From NCBI GenBank assembly GCA_030536515.1, contig JAUNPV010000001.1:124001-188000 (forward strand): a stretch of DNA of 64,000 nt, read 5' to 3'. The notes beneath the pieces were generated by a model, which was not told the origin of the DNA, made no database searches, and saw nothing but the letters and a program-made list of their open reading frames with translations. This document shows, piece by piece, positions 16,731 to 24,804 of this stretch. The stretch is from Eubacteriales bacterium. Lineage in GTDB: Bacteria; Bacillota; Clostridia; Oscillospirales; Oscillospiraceae. Each line of letters starts with the position of its first letter. Within the stretch, counting starts at the first letter, position 1. The position numbers and the translations under genes were made by a program.

Positions 16731-17213
16731 ATGGATGAGATGTTTATGGACGAGGCCCTGCGCCTGGCGCAGGAGGCCTTTGACGACGGGGAGGTGCCCG
16801 TGGGCTGCGTCATCGTGCGAAAGGGCCAGATTGTAGGCCGGGGCCGGAACCGGCGGGAGAAGGGCCGGTCCGCCCTGGCCCATGCGGAGCTGGAGGCCAT
16901 TGCCGATGCCTGCCGGAACTTAGGCGGCTGGCGGCTGTGGGAGTGCACCCTGTACGTGACGCTGGAGCCCTGCCCCATGTGCGCCGGGGCCATCATCAAC
17001 GCCCGGATTCCCCGGGTGGTCTACGGGGCCAGCGATGCCAAATCCGGGGCCTGCCGGTCGGTTTGCAGCCTGTTCTCTATGGAATTCAACCACCACCCGA
17101 CGGTAGAGTCCGGCCTCCGGGAGGCCGAAGCCAGCGCCCTGCTGACCGCCTTCTTCCAAAGATTACGCCAGCAGCTTCGCACAAGACCCAAATGGAAACC
17201 CAAGCAGGACTAG
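16731..17213 (+). CDS. tadA: tRNA-specific adenosine deaminase TadA
   Basis: Zinc enzyme converting A34 to inosine in tRNA-Arg(ACG). 160 residues with the cytidine-deaminase-like signature: HAELEAI (zinc histidine and catalytic glutamate, residues about 52-58) and PCPMCAGAI (two zinc cysteines, about 82-90). RIPRVVYGASDAKSGA is the usual following segment. ATG 16731 follows AAAGGAGGC at good spacing; an earlier ATG at 16726 is out of frame. It is divergent from the zinc-finger/HTH pair, with a likely -10 TATGAT at about 16703. Confidence 0.95.
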   Translation: MDEMFMDEALRLAQEAFDDGEVPVGCVIVRKGQIVGRGRNRREKGRSALAHAELEAIADACRNLGGWRLWECTLYVTLEPCPMCAGAIINARIPRVVYGASDAKSGACRSVCSLFSMEFNHHPTVESGLREAEASALLTAFFQRLRQQLRTRPKWKPKQD

Positions 17214-17264
17214 CCCCGTAGGGGAGGGTTATCAACCCTCCCGTCGGCCCCCGCCGAGGGGGCC

Positions 17265-17343
17265 GCAATCGGCTTTCCACCCGGAAAGCCGGTTCCTCGT
17301 AGATATCGTGAGCGGCACGTCCAGGAGGCCGTGCCCTACGGGC
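17265..17343 (+). repeat. 79-nt direct repeat, copy 1
   Basis: About 90 percent identical to 17497-17575. Contains GGCTTTCCACCCGGAAAGCC (a hairpin) and ends in GCCGTGCCCTACGGGC. Preceded by a GGGAGGGTTATCAACCCTCCC hairpin that may end the tadA transcript. Confidence 0.75.
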
Positions 17344-17496
17344 GCAAAAGTGTGGTTCCAGCCAGCCCGGACAGCCGCAAGGGCTGTCCCTACGCATAGG
17401 AGAACGTCTCCGCACCTCAATACCTTCCCCCCGGGGGAAGGTTTTGTACCCCCCCGTAGGGGCGGGTCACTCTAAATTCAGGTGCGATTGCCCCCG

Positions 17497-17575
17497 GCAA
17501 TCGGCTTTTCCCCCGGAAAGCCGGTTCCTCGCAGATGTCGGGAGCGTCACGTCCGGGAGGCCGTGCCCTACGGGC
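17497..17575 (+). repeat. 79-nt direct repeat, copy 2
   Basis: Second copy, 232 nt downstream of the first and in the same orientation. The segment between them holds a CCTTCCCCCCGGGGGAAGG half-element (about 17424-17442). The two copies account for most of the 430-bp gap between tadA and spoIIP. Confidence 0.75.
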
Positions 17576-17644
17576 CTTTGCAATGACGGGATACATAACA
17601 AGCAAAACCCCATCACCATTCCATCACAAAGGGGGAAAACGTCC

Positions 17645-18577
17645 ATGGAGGAAAGCCATATCCGGCGGGTGGGGGCGGCGGCTGTGGGGTGTGCGCTGGT
17701 GCTGCGGCTGGTTGGGGGCGGGGTCCCCGGGCGGCTGGCAGAAGAGCTGGTGCAGCCCGATGCCGCGGCCTTCCTGGTCTACCTGGAAACCGGACGAAAT
17801 GTCCGGTTTTCTCCGTCTGAACCGGGATTTACCCCAGAATTCGCCGAATCTCCTCCGGCGGAGGCGGCGGTGGAGGTGCTGGCGGACTTCTCCGAGGCGG
17901 CGGAAATTCCCCTGTATAACCCCAGCGGGGAGACCCCGGACTGGGAGGCCCTGCTGGAAGCGCCCCTGGACCTTCCTCTCCACGCCGCCCAGCCCACGGT
18001 GCTGATTCTCCACACCCACGCCACGGAGAGCTACGAGGGTGTCCCCGGCTGGCGGACAGAGGACGAAAACAGAAATATGCTCGCCATCGGGGCCAGGGTG
18101 GCGGAGCTGCTGGAGGGCCAGGGCATTCCCACGGTCCAGCTGCGGACCCTCCACGACCACCCCAGCTACAACGGCTCCTACGTCCGGGCCCGGGAGAGCA
18201 TCCGGGAGGCCCTGGACCGCTGGCCGGACATCCGTCTGGTGCTGGACCTCCACCGGGATGCCTCCGACGGGGCAAACGGCCAGATGCGGACCCAGGCCCA
18301 GGTGGGGGGCCGGGACTCCGCCCAGCTGATGCTGGTGATGGGCAGCAACCATGAAAACTATCAGCAAAATCTCAGCCTGGCCCTGAAGCTCCACGCCCAG
18401 CTGGAGCACCAGGCCCCGGGCATCATGCGCCCGTTACAGCTGCGCCCCTCCCGGTTCAACCAGGACCTGTCCCCCGGAGCCCTGCTCATCGAGGTAGGCG
18501 CCGCCGGCAACACCCAGCAGGAGGCCCTCACCGCCGCCGAACAGCTGGCCCAGGCCATCGCCGCTTTGGCGGGGTAG
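17645..18577 (+). CDS. spoIIP: stage II sporulation protein P (SpoIIP)
   Basis: Peptidoglycan amidase/endopeptidase that, with SpoIID and SpoIIM, drives membrane migration during forespore engulfment. 310 residues; N-terminal signal anchor VGAAAVGCALVLRLVGG (residues about 8-24), a variable linker, then the amidase-fold SpoIIP domain from about residue 118 with VLILHTHATESYEG (zinc-type histidine and glutamate) and LVLDLHRDA, and near the end GALLIEVGAAGNTQQEA. The start at 17645 has an AAGGGGG ribosome site; longer frames run through repeats. Its presence points to a spore-former. Confidence 0.93.
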   Translation: MEESHIRRVGAAAVGCALVLRLVGGGVPGRLAEELVQPDAAAFLVYLETGRNVRFSPSEPGFTPEFAESPPAEAAVEVLADFSEAAEIPLYNPSGETPDWEALLEAPLDLPLHAAQPTVLILHTHATESYEGVPGWRTEDENRNMLAIGARVAELLEGQGIPTVQLRTLHDHPSYNGSYVRARESIREALDRWPDIRLVLDLHRDASDGANGQMRTQAQVGGRDSAQLMLVMGSNHENYQQNLSLALKLHAQLEHQAPGIMRPLQLRPSRFNQDLSPGALLIEVGAAGNTQQEALTAAEQLAQAIAALAG

Positions 18578-18592
18578 CCCCGGAGAGCATGG

Positions 18593-18642
18593 AAAAGCCC
18601 CGGCTGAACCAGGCCACTGACCTGGTTCAGCCGGGGTTTTGC
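18593..18642 (+). terminator. terminator after spoIIP
   Basis: AAAGCCCCGGCTGAACCAGG, six bases and the complementary CCTGGTTCAGCCGGGGTTTT: a long perfect stem with a short T-run. Confidence 0.88.
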
Positions 18643-18658
18643 GCTGTCTTTCAAATGG

Positions 18659-18841
18659 TTACTTCTTTTTCTTGCTGTTTGCCCGAACAATCAGAATGAC
18701 ACCGATGATGCCGGGCAGAAAAAAGCCCAGTGTCTCTGCCAGCCCAGCCAGGCCGATATTGCCCTCGCCCAGACCGGGGACACCCTGGGTTACGGCCACC
18801 ACCTGAAGGACAATCAGAATAATGCCGAAAACCTTCATCAT
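18659..18841 (-). CDS. small membrane protein
   Basis: 60-residue hydrophobic protein with two probable membrane helices (VFGIILIVLQVVAVTQG and LGFFLPGIIGVILIVRA) and a basic tail NSKKKK. GGGAGGTG lies just upstream of the two adjacent ATGs. No family is recognised. It is convergent with spoIIP across the terminator and stands alone on its strand. Confidence 0.6.
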   Translation of the reverse strand: MMKVFGIILIVLQVVAVTQGVPGLGEGNIGLAGLAETLGFFLPGIIGVILIVRANSKKKK

Positions 18842-18966
18842 TTCACCTCCCAAACTGTTTTCCCGGCGCACCGTGGGTATGCCGGTGTTGGTACCATTGT
18901 ATCACAGAAAACCCGGGGGTGCTGGTCCAGTTTCGTCAATTTCCGGACCAGTTTCGTCAAAATAAA

Positions 18967-19063
18967 GGAGGAAGCGGAAAAATCCGCTCCCTCCTGATTG
19001 TTTAAACGGTTCGTTACCGAGTGACCCCCAGCGGTGTTGGATGCTGGACCGGGTTCGTAACGA
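18967..19063. repeat. composite repeat: hairpin plus CGTTAC element
   Basis: GGAGGAAGCGGA/TCCGCTCCCTCC hairpin followed by TCGTTACCGAGTGACCCCC...GGGTTCGTAACGA. Same order and sense as at 9752-9846; the CGTTACCGAGTGACC block is identical in both. Confidence 0.7.
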
Positions 19064-19085
19064 ATTGCCAGCGGCGGCTCGCCGC

Positions 19086-19679
19086 TTACTTAAAGTACCG
19101 CTCCAGCAGGCCCTTCAGTGCCTTGCCGTGTCTTGCCTCGTCCCGGGCCATTTCGTGGACGGTGTCGTGGATGGCGTCCAGACCGTTCTTCTTGGCGCAG
19201 GCGGCCAGGTCGAACTTGCCCTGGGTGGCGCCGAATTCGCAGTCCACACGCCAGGCCAGATTCTCCTTGGTGGAGGCCTTCATGCTGGGCTCCAGGTCCT
19301 CGCCCAGCAGCTCTGCAAACTTGGCGGCGTGCTCGGCCTCCTCGTAGGCGGCCTTCTCCCAGTACAGGCCGATTTCGGGGTAGCCCTCCCGGTGGGCAAT
19401 CCGGGCCATGCACAGGTACATACCCACCTCGCTGCACTCGCCCTGGAAGTTGGCCATCAGCTGCTCGAAGATGTACTTCTTGTCATCCTCGGAGATATCG
19501 GCGTTGTTCTTGACGGTCTTGGCGTAGATGCCGTACTCGTGCTCGGCGGCCAGCTTGGCATCACCCTTCTGCTCGATGAACTTGGAGCCGGGGACCTTGC
19601 AGACGGGGCAGCGGAAGTCGGCGGGCATCTCATCGCCGGTGTAGACGTAACCGCAGACGGGGCAGACAAACTTTTTCAT
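19086..19679 (-). CDS. reverse rubrerythrin
   Basis: Non-heme iron protein that reduces hydrogen peroxide (and, in clostridia, oxygen) using NADH-derived electrons. Domain order is reversed relative to classical rubrerythrin: an N-terminal rubredoxin-like site (CPVCGYVY and CPVCK, residues about 6-27) is followed by a ferritin-like diiron domain with E...ExxH-type ligands ([34 protein letters not shown]). 197 residues. A PerR-like gene lies just upstream on the same strand with a Fur-type operator at its promoter, consistent with peroxide-inducible expression. Confidence 0.92.
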   Translation of the reverse strand: MKKFVCPVCGYVYTGDEMPADFRCPVCKVPGSKFIEQKGDAKLAAEHEYGIYAKTVKNNADISEDDKKYIFEQLMANFQGECSEVGMYLCMARIAHREGYPEIGLYWEKAAYEEAEHAAKFAELLGEDLEPSMKASTKENLAWRVDCEFGATQGKFDLAACAKKNGLDAIHDTVHEMARDEARHGKALKGLLERYFK

Positions 19680-19724
19680 AGTAAATTTCCTCCAAATAAT
19701 GTATTTTTTATAGTTTTTATGGAT

Positions 19725-20129
19725 TTAAGAGAGCTTTGCGCTGTTCAGACAGCGGGGGCATTCGCCGGTGAAGGTCAGCTGACAGCTGTCCACCCGGCCG
19801 CCCACGGCTCTGGCGGCGGCGCCGCAGAGGCTGTCCGGCGGGTCCAGGCCCGGCAGGTCCAGAACCTCGCCGCAGGTCTGGCAGACGAAATGGACGTGAG
19901 GGTCGGTGTTGCCGTCAAACCGCTCAATGCCGCCCACGGTGCCCAGGCTTGCGATGAGCCCCTGGCTTTTGAACAGAGCCAGGTTCCGGTAGACCGTGGC
20001 CAGGGAGATATCCGGGTGGTCCGCCTGGAGCAGCTGGTGCAGCCCCTCCGCAGAAGGGTGGGCCCGGGTCCGCCGCAGGCAGGAGAGAATGGCTTCACGC
20101 TTCCGAAATCGCTTGGTGGCAGCTTCCAT
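19725..20129 (-). CDS. perR: Fur-family repressor, PerR-like
   Basis: Metal-dependent repressor, 134 residues. N-terminal winged helix (REAILSCLRRTRAHPSAEGLH...DISLATVYRNLALFKSQGLI). GGIERFDGNTDPHVHFVCQTCGEVLDL carries the aspartate/histidine regulatory metal site and the first structural CxxC; GECPRC at the end is the second. The RFD aspartate is what PerR uses for peroxide sensing, and the rubrerythrin neighbour supports that class over Fur or Zur. ATG 20129 has AAAGGAGGTATC upstream. A perfect ATGAGAAT-T-ATTCTCAT operator lies beside its promoter, so autoregulation is likely. Confidence 0.85.
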   Translation of the reverse strand: MEAATKRFRKREAILSCLRRTRAHPSAEGLHQLLQADHPDISLATVYRNLALFKSQGLIASLGTVGGIERFDGNTDPHVHFVCQTCGEVLDLPGLDPPDSLCGAAARAVGGRVDSCQLTFTGECPRCLNSAKLS

Positions 20130-20177
20130 GGATACCTCCTTTGCCTGTATTTGCGAGTGATTCTTGTTTACATCTGG

Positions 20178-20206
20178 AGTATACCACAGGGGCAACGGTT
20201 TGTCAA
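20178..20206 (-). promoter_or_regulatory. perR promoter
   Basis: On the minus strand TTGACA, 17 nt, TATACT. Confidence 0.85.
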
Positions 20207-20213
20207 TAGGAAA

Positions 20214-20230
20214 ATGAGAATTATTCTCAT
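20214..20230. promoter_or_regulatory. Fur/PerR box
   Basis: ATGAGAAT-T-ATTCTCAT, a perfect 8-1-8 palindrome of the Fur superfamily, 7 bp upstream of the perR -35 hexamer. Confidence 0.85.
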
Positions 20231-20394
20231 TTATTTTTCAAAATTTTTCCAGCCCAATGTCACTGGCCTAAAGGGGCCTGGTTTTTTTCGGAATAATCCT
20301 GTACGGAGGGCCAGATTTGTGCTATGATAGCAGGGCAGGCTGCCCCCGGGCGGCAGGCCGAAAAATATGACCATCATTTACGGAGGAAAAGAAA

Positions 20395-20751
20395 ATGCTA
20401 AGACCAAAAGAGGTAGTATGCCAATGGGTGGATGCCTTTAACGACCACGATGTGGACGCAATCGTGAGATTGTACCACGACAATGCAACCAACCACCAGG
20501 TGACCAATGCGCCGGTGGTCGGAATCGAGGCCATCCGGGAAATGTTCACCGCCGAATTCGCCGCCGCCGACATGACGGCCATTGTGGAAAACATCTTCGA
20601 GGACGGCCAGTGGGCCATCCTGGAGTGGCGCGACCCCCTGGGCCTCCGCGGCTGCGGCTTTTTCCACGTCGTATCCGGCAAAATCCTGTTCCAAAGAGGC
20701 TATTGGGACAAGCTGTCCTTCTTAAAGCAGCACAATCTGCCTATCGAATAA
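20395..20751 (+). CDS. SnoaL/NTF2-like domain protein
   Basis: 118-residue single-domain protein with the cone-shaped NTF2/SnoaL fold pattern: an N-terminal helix VVCQWVDAFNDHDVDAIVRLYHDNA, then alternating strands (AIVENIFEDGQWAILEWRD, GCGFFHVVSGKILFQRGYWD). Members are small-molecule isomerases, hydratases or binding proteins; the substrate cannot be predicted. GGAGGAAAAGAAA precedes the ATG. It is transcribed alone; a -10-like TATGAT lies at about 20323. Confidence 0.78.
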   Translation: MLRPKEVVCQWVDAFNDHDVDAIVRLYHDNATNHQVTNAPVVGIEAIREMFTAEFAAADMTAIVENIFEDGQWAILEWRDPLGLRGCGFFHVVSGKILFQRGYWDKLSFLKQHNLPIE

Positions 20752-20815
20752 ACGGGAAAGCAGCCAATTCGGGGAGGTTTGGGGGTATGATTCGGATACT
20801 GCTTATTGGCACGGC

Positions 20816-20912
20816 ACTGTATAAGCACAGGCCGGATTCTCTCAGAGCCGCAACGACTTTTTGAGCAGAAACGCCGATTTGCACCATTTGCCTTCAAGAG
20901 CCTGAATTGACA
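20816..20912 (+). repeat. 97-nt direct repeat, left copy
   Basis: Matches 22891-22987 at 91 of 97 positions (shared GGCCGGATTCTCTCAGAGCC block). It is followed by a stem-loop with arms CAAGCCAGAC and GTCTGGCTTG (about 20928-20961). With the promoter below it accounts for the gap before the AlbA_2 gene. Confidence 0.85.
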
Positions 20913-21032
20913 TGGAGTGTTTTAGACAAGCCAGACGGGGAAATGTATTCCGGTCTGGCTTGCATTTTGATATCTTGAGTTGTTCATAAAACATAAGGCA
21001 CGATGGAATGCAAAAGTATTTTTCCGGAGAGG

Positions 21033-21061
21033 TTGCAAAGACCAAGGAATATTGGTATACT
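21033..21061 (+). promoter_or_regulatory. promoter of AlbA_2 gene with GTTAGAGATA word downstream
   Basis: TTGCAA, 17 nt, TATACT. A GTTAGAGATA word (21079-21088) and ATTAGAGTT (21091-21099) lie between the predicted start and the GGGAGG ribosome site. The same words are iterated after the gene. Confidence 0.72.
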
Positions 21062-21116
21062 ATCACTAGTTATAATTAGTTAGAGATAAAATTAGAGTTT
21101 TGCGGGAGGTGCAGCA

Positions 21117-22766
21117 ATGGAAAGACCAACTAAGGAAACATTGACTATCGAATTTAAGAGCGACCGGAAATGCTATCCCATGACAAAATTGTATGAAGAC
21201 CTTGTGGGAATGGCGAATACAGACGGCGGCTGGCTGTTTCTTGGTATGGAAGATGACGCGACACCTACAGGGGTAGATAAACAGCACATGAGCTGTCAAT
21301 TTATGGAGGCAAGCATCCAGGACAATACATTGCCGTCTCTGTTTGTGAAGACACATATTGAGACCTGGGGCAACCACGATGTGCTTGCAATCGAAGTCCC
21401 CATTTCGCGTCAACTGATGATGACGGCTGAGGGGAAATATTTGCGTCGCAGACTGAAACGTGACGGCACTCCGGAAACGGTTGCGCTGAAACCCTTTGAG
21501 ATTTTACAGAGACTTTCCTATATCCAGGCGATAGACCCATCTGCACAGGTGATTGAGGATTTACCTGCGGGTATTGCACTGAGCCCTCTGGAAAGGGAGC
21601 GCCTGCGCAATATGATTCGAACTTACCACGGCGATGCAACGCTGCTGGATCTTTCGGATATTGAATTGGATCGTGCCTTGGGCTTTGTTCGGGAACGGAG
21701 TGGAGAGCAGTTTCCGACCATTGCAGGACTCTTGATGATTGGGCAGGAGGACTACATTCGGCAGTATGTGCCCAGCCACGAAGTCCTTTTTCAGGTTCTG
21801 GATGGTGTGAATGTTCTGGCGAATCCTCCTGCTATGAAGGGGTCATTGCTTCAAACATTTGAAAAAGTAGAGCTGTTATTCCAGTCCCGTATCGTTGAGC
21901 AGGAGCTGCAGATTGGGTTGTTCCGTGTTCCGATTCCCAACTACGAAAAGGAAGCATTCAGAGAGGGCTTTGTGAACGCTTTGGTTCACAGAGACTATTT
22001 CCGTGTCGGTGCGGTTCAGGTGCAGCTCCAGAAAAATGCTTTATCCATATCCAGCCCTGGCGGGTTCCTGGAGGGAATTACACCTGATAACATTCTGACA
22101 ACAGCACCTACGCCCCGTAATGTTCTTCTTGCGGAAGCCGCAAAGAGAATTGGTCTTGCAGAGCGGACGGGGCGAGGAATTGACAAAATCTATACCGTGA
22201 TGCTTCGCAGCGGCCATGCAATACCGGACTACTCCGCCTCGACAAATACTTCCGTAGTTCTTCGTTTGAACAGTGCAGCCTTGGATGAAGGTTATATAAA
22301 AATGATCATCGCAGAGGAAGAACGGTTGCAGAGCACAATGCCTGTTGATGCGCTGATTGCTCTGTCTGTCTTAAAAACGGAACGGCGTGCAACAATGACT
22401 TTGCTGAGTGCAAAGATTCAAAAACCAATTTCTGATACCAGGGCCATTGTTGAATGGCTGATTGAGCTTGGTATGGTGGAAGGCGTTGGAAATGGCAGCG
22501 GCAGAAGATATATGCTCAGTTCCAAAGTGTATTCTATCACAAACAATAAGGCTGGGTACGCTCGTCAGCGTGGCTGGGATACGATGCAGGAACGGGAACT
22601 GCTGCTGATGCATCTGGAAAAGTATAATGAGATTAACCGGGAAGGTGTAGTTGAGCTATGCCGATGCACGGCAAATCATGCTTCCTGGCTGCTTCGCCAA
22701 CTTGTAAAGGATGGAATCGTTGAACTGTGTGGCAGCGGCCGGGGCTCCTATTACAGAAAACGCTGA
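21117..22766 (+). CDS. AlbA_2 (Schlafen-type) domain protein with HTH C-terminus
   Basis: 549-residue putative nucleic-acid-binding regulator. N-terminal AlbA_2 domain with ETLTIEFKSDRK, VGMANTDGGWLFLGMEDD and LRRRLKRDGTPE (residues about 8-125). A middle ATPase_c_4/HATPase-like region carries REGFVNALVHRDYF and TPRNVLLAEAAKRIGLAERTGRGIDKIY. The last about 170 residues hold two winged-helix-like stretches. Base composition is clearly less GC-rich than its neighbours, and the gene sits between 97-nt direct repeats, so recent transfer is likely. Role unknown: transcription regulator, or part of a defence/toxin system as for some Schlafen-like proteins. Confidence 0.75.
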   Translation: MERPTKETLTIEFKSDRKCYPMTKLYEDLVGMANTDGGWLFLGMEDDATPTGVDKQHMSCQFMEASIQDNTLPSLFVKTHIETWGNHDVLAIEVPISRQLMMTAEGKYLRRRLKRDGTPETVALKPFEILQRLSYIQAIDPSAQVIEDLPAGIALSPLERERLRNMIRTYHGDATLLDLSDIELDRALGFVRERSGEQFPTIAGLLMIGQEDYIRQYVPSHEVLFQVLDGVNVLANPPAMKGSLLQTFEKVELLFQSRIVEQELQIGLFRVPIPNYEKEAFREGFVNALVHRDYFRVGAVQVQLQKNALSISSPGGFLEGITPDNILTTAPTPRNVLLAEAAKRIGLAERTGRGIDKIYTVMLRSGHAIPDYSASTNTSVVLRLNSAALDEGYIKMIIAEEERLQSTMPVDALIALSVLKTERRATMTLLSAKIQKPISDTRAIVEWLIELGMVEGVGNGSGRRYMLSSKVYSITNNKAGYARQRGWDTMQERELLLMHLEKYNEINREGVVELCRCTANHASWLLRQLVKDGIVELCGSGRGSYYRKR

Positions 22767-22770
22767 CAAG

Positions 22771-22820
22771 GCCAGAGATAGTTAGAGATAGTTAGAGATA
22801 CTTAGAGATCGTTAGAGTTA
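22771..22820 (+). repeat. five tandem 10-bp GTTAGAGATA units
   Basis: Five head-to-tail 10-bp units directly after the AlbA_2 gene: the middle ones are exact GTTAGAGATA, the outer ones drift (CTTAGAGATC, GTTAGAGTTA). A 10-bp period places every unit on the same helix face, as in iterated protein-binding sites. Confidence 0.8.
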
Positions 22821-22890
22821 GGAGATGTGCCGAAAATCATCGAAACTCTGAGGTGGTGCTGCGCAGCATTTCAGCTGCATCGGGTATGTT

Positions 22891-22987
22891 ACTATATAAA
22901 CACAGGCCGGATTCTCTCAGAGCCGCAACGATTTTTTGAGCAGAAACGCCAATTTGCACCGTTTGCATTCAAGAGCCTGAATTGACA
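22891..22987 (+). repeat. 97-nt direct repeat, right copy
   Basis: Second copy, same orientation, followed by the stem-loop AAGCACCTGC/GCAGGTGCTT (about 22996-23020). The adjacent hairpins of the two copies differ in sequence although the 97 nt are conserved. Together with the 10-bp units it accounts for the gap before the GH43 gene. Confidence 0.85.
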
Positions 22988-23161
22988 GGAAAAGGAAGCA
23001 CCTGCGGACAGCAGGTGCTTCTTTGCCTGTAAACGCTGAATTGCTCCGGCATTCTTTCATTTCTAGCAGAATCTGTAATTTTTCTTATTTCATCCCGCCG
23101 GGCGGTTGTGTACAATAGAGGCAGAAACGCCCGGGGTTGGGGCGGGAATGAGGTTTTTGCC

Positions 23162-24631
23162 ATGAAGTATCAAAATCCTGTAATCAGGGGGTTCAATCCG
23201 GACCCCAGTGTCTGCCGGGTGGGGGAGGAATACTATCTTGTCACCAGCAGCTTTGAGTATTTTCCGGCGATTCCGGTGTATCACAGCCGGGACCTGGTGA
23301 ACTGGACGATGATTGGCCACTGCATCGACCGGCCGGAGCAGCTGCCTCTGGACCGGGTGAAGCCCTCGGAGGGGGTGTGGGCTCCCACCATCCGCCATGA
23401 CGGACGGCGGTTTTATGTGACCGCTACCTTCATGGACCGGGGCAATTTTATAGTCTCCTCGGAGTTCCCGGACAGAGGGTGGTCTGACCCGGTGTGGGTG
23501 GAGATGAACGGCATCGACCCCTCCGTGTACTTTGGAAACGGCGAAATGTACTACTGCGCCAACGACTTTGGCAGCGGGGACACCGAGGGCATCTCCCTGG
23601 CCCGGCTGGACCCGGAAACCGGCCGGATTCTGGGGGAAAAGCGGCGGATTTGGCAGGGCACCGGCGGCGGGTGGCTGGAAGCGCCTCATATCTATCATAT
23701 TGGAGAATACTACTACCTCCTGGCCGCAGAGGGGGGCAGCGGCTGGGGCCATATGGTCACCGAGGCCCGGAGCAGGTGCCTTTGGGGACCCTATGAGGCC
23801 TTCCCGGGGAATCCGATTCTGACGAACCGGAACGATGTGACCAAGCAGGTGCTGGAAAGCGGCCACGCCGACCTCATTGACGACGGGTGCGGAAATTTCT
23901 TCATCACCCACCTGGCCATCCGCCCCTCGGCCCGGGAGAAATCCCACCTGGGCCGGGAGACCTTCCTGACGCCTGTGGTGAAGCGGGAGGACTGGTTCGT
24001 GGTGGAGGGGAGCCGGGCGGCCCTGGCGGAGGAGGCCCCGGGCCTGGCGGAGCAGCGGAAGGCGGCGCCCTTCCGGGCGGATTTCTCAGGGAAGCACTGG
24101 GAAGCGCCCTGGCTGTTCCCGGGGCTGGAGGCCTGGCGCTTGTGTACCAGAGAGCCGGGGGCGCTGGTCCTGACCCCCTCCCGGCGAAGCCTGGCGGACC
24201 GGAAGCTGGGGGCGGCCTTTGCCGCCGTCCGTCAGCCGGATTTCCGCTGCACCCTCCGGGCAGAGCTGGACGGCCCGGCCCGGGGTGTGAAATTTGGCGT
24301 GGCGGTCTACCTGGCCCCGGGGTTTGTGTACCGGGTCTACAGCCAGGACGGGGCGCTTATCGGAGAAAAGTTTGCCGGAGACTTCCACCAGGTGGTCTGC
24401 CGGGAGCCCATTCCCGCCGGACCCGTTCGGCTGACCCTGGAGGCGGAGAAGGACACCTACCGCTTCACCTGGTCCGCCGGCGGCGAGACCGGGACAGCCA
24501 TGGAGGCCTCCACCCGGTTTTTGTGCACGGACATGGCAGGCAAGTGCTTCACCGGCACCGTGGCGGGCGTATTCGCCGAGGGAGACCCGGCGGCGGGAAC
24601 GGTCCGGGTTACGGATTTTCAAATGGTATAA
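23162..24631 (+). CDS. GH43 family beta-xylosidase/arabinofuranosidase
   Basis: Cytoplasmic glycoside hydrolase of 489 residues without a signal peptide. Five-bladed propeller domain of GH43: NPVIRGFNPDPSVCRV with the general-base aspartate (residue about 13), GVWAPTIRH, the pKa-modulating aspartate region GIDPSVYFGNGEMYY and the acid glutamate in GWLEAPHIY (about 177-185). The C-terminal about 190 residues are a beta-sandwich of the GH43_C2 type (LGAAFAAVRQPDFRCTLRAEL..). It probably removes xylose or arabinose side chains from imported oligosaccharides. ATG 23162 yields the usual MKYQNP start. Pectin genes follow on the same strand. Confidence 0.88.
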   Translation: MKYQNPVIRGFNPDPSVCRVGEEYYLVTSSFEYFPAIPVYHSRDLVNWTMIGHCIDRPEQLPLDRVKPSEGVWAPTIRHDGRRFYVTATFMDRGNFIVSSEFPDRGWSDPVWVEMNGIDPSVYFGNGEMYYCANDFGSGDTEGISLARLDPETGRILGEKRRIWQGTGGGWLEAPHIYHIGEYYYLLAAEGGSGWGHMVTEARSRCLWGPYEAFPGNPILTNRNDVTKQVLESGHADLIDDGCGNFFITHLAIRPSAREKSHLGRETFLTPVVKREDWFVVEGSRAALAEEAPGLAEQRKAAPFRADFSGKHWEAPWLFPGLEAWRLCTREPGALVLTPSRRSLADRKLGAAFAAVRQPDFRCTLRAELDGPARGVKFGVAVYLAPGFVYRVYSQDGALIGEKFAGDFHQVVCREPIPAGPVRLTLEAEKDTYRFTWSAGGETGTAMEASTRFLCTDMAGKCFTGTVAGVFAEGDPAAGTVRVTDFQMV

Positions 24632-24649
24632 TTGTATAACGGGGTAACA

Positions 24650-24694
24650 GAGCAGGAGCCTTTCCTTTTCGGAGGGCTCCTGCTTGTTTTTTTG
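24650..24694 (+). terminator. terminator after GH43 gene
   Basis: AGCAGGAGCC stem with GGCTCCTGCT, followed by TGTTTTTTTG. Confidence 0.88.
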
Positions 24695-24704
24695 TTATTT
24701 TCTG

Positions 24705-24717
24705 AAATAATTCTTAT
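24705..24717 (+). promoter_or_regulatory. candidate activator site upstream of YesL-like gene
   Basis: AAATAATTCTTAT, 12 of 13 identical to AAATTATTCTTAT at 28953-28965. In both places TATACT (24745-24750 here) follows by 22-27 nt without a good -35, as expected for an activated promoter. The adjacent AraC-type regulator is the obvious candidate. Confidence 0.45.
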
Positions 24718-24804
24718 GGAAAAAATCGGAACCGTCGTGTAAAATATACTTACCGATATAATTGGGGGCGGTCTATCCACGGCCCCCGGACAGGAGGACG
24801 GAAA

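Noticed and set aside
22771..22820. CRISPR array
   Set aside because: Units are 10 bp with no spacers, and there are no cas genes in the window.
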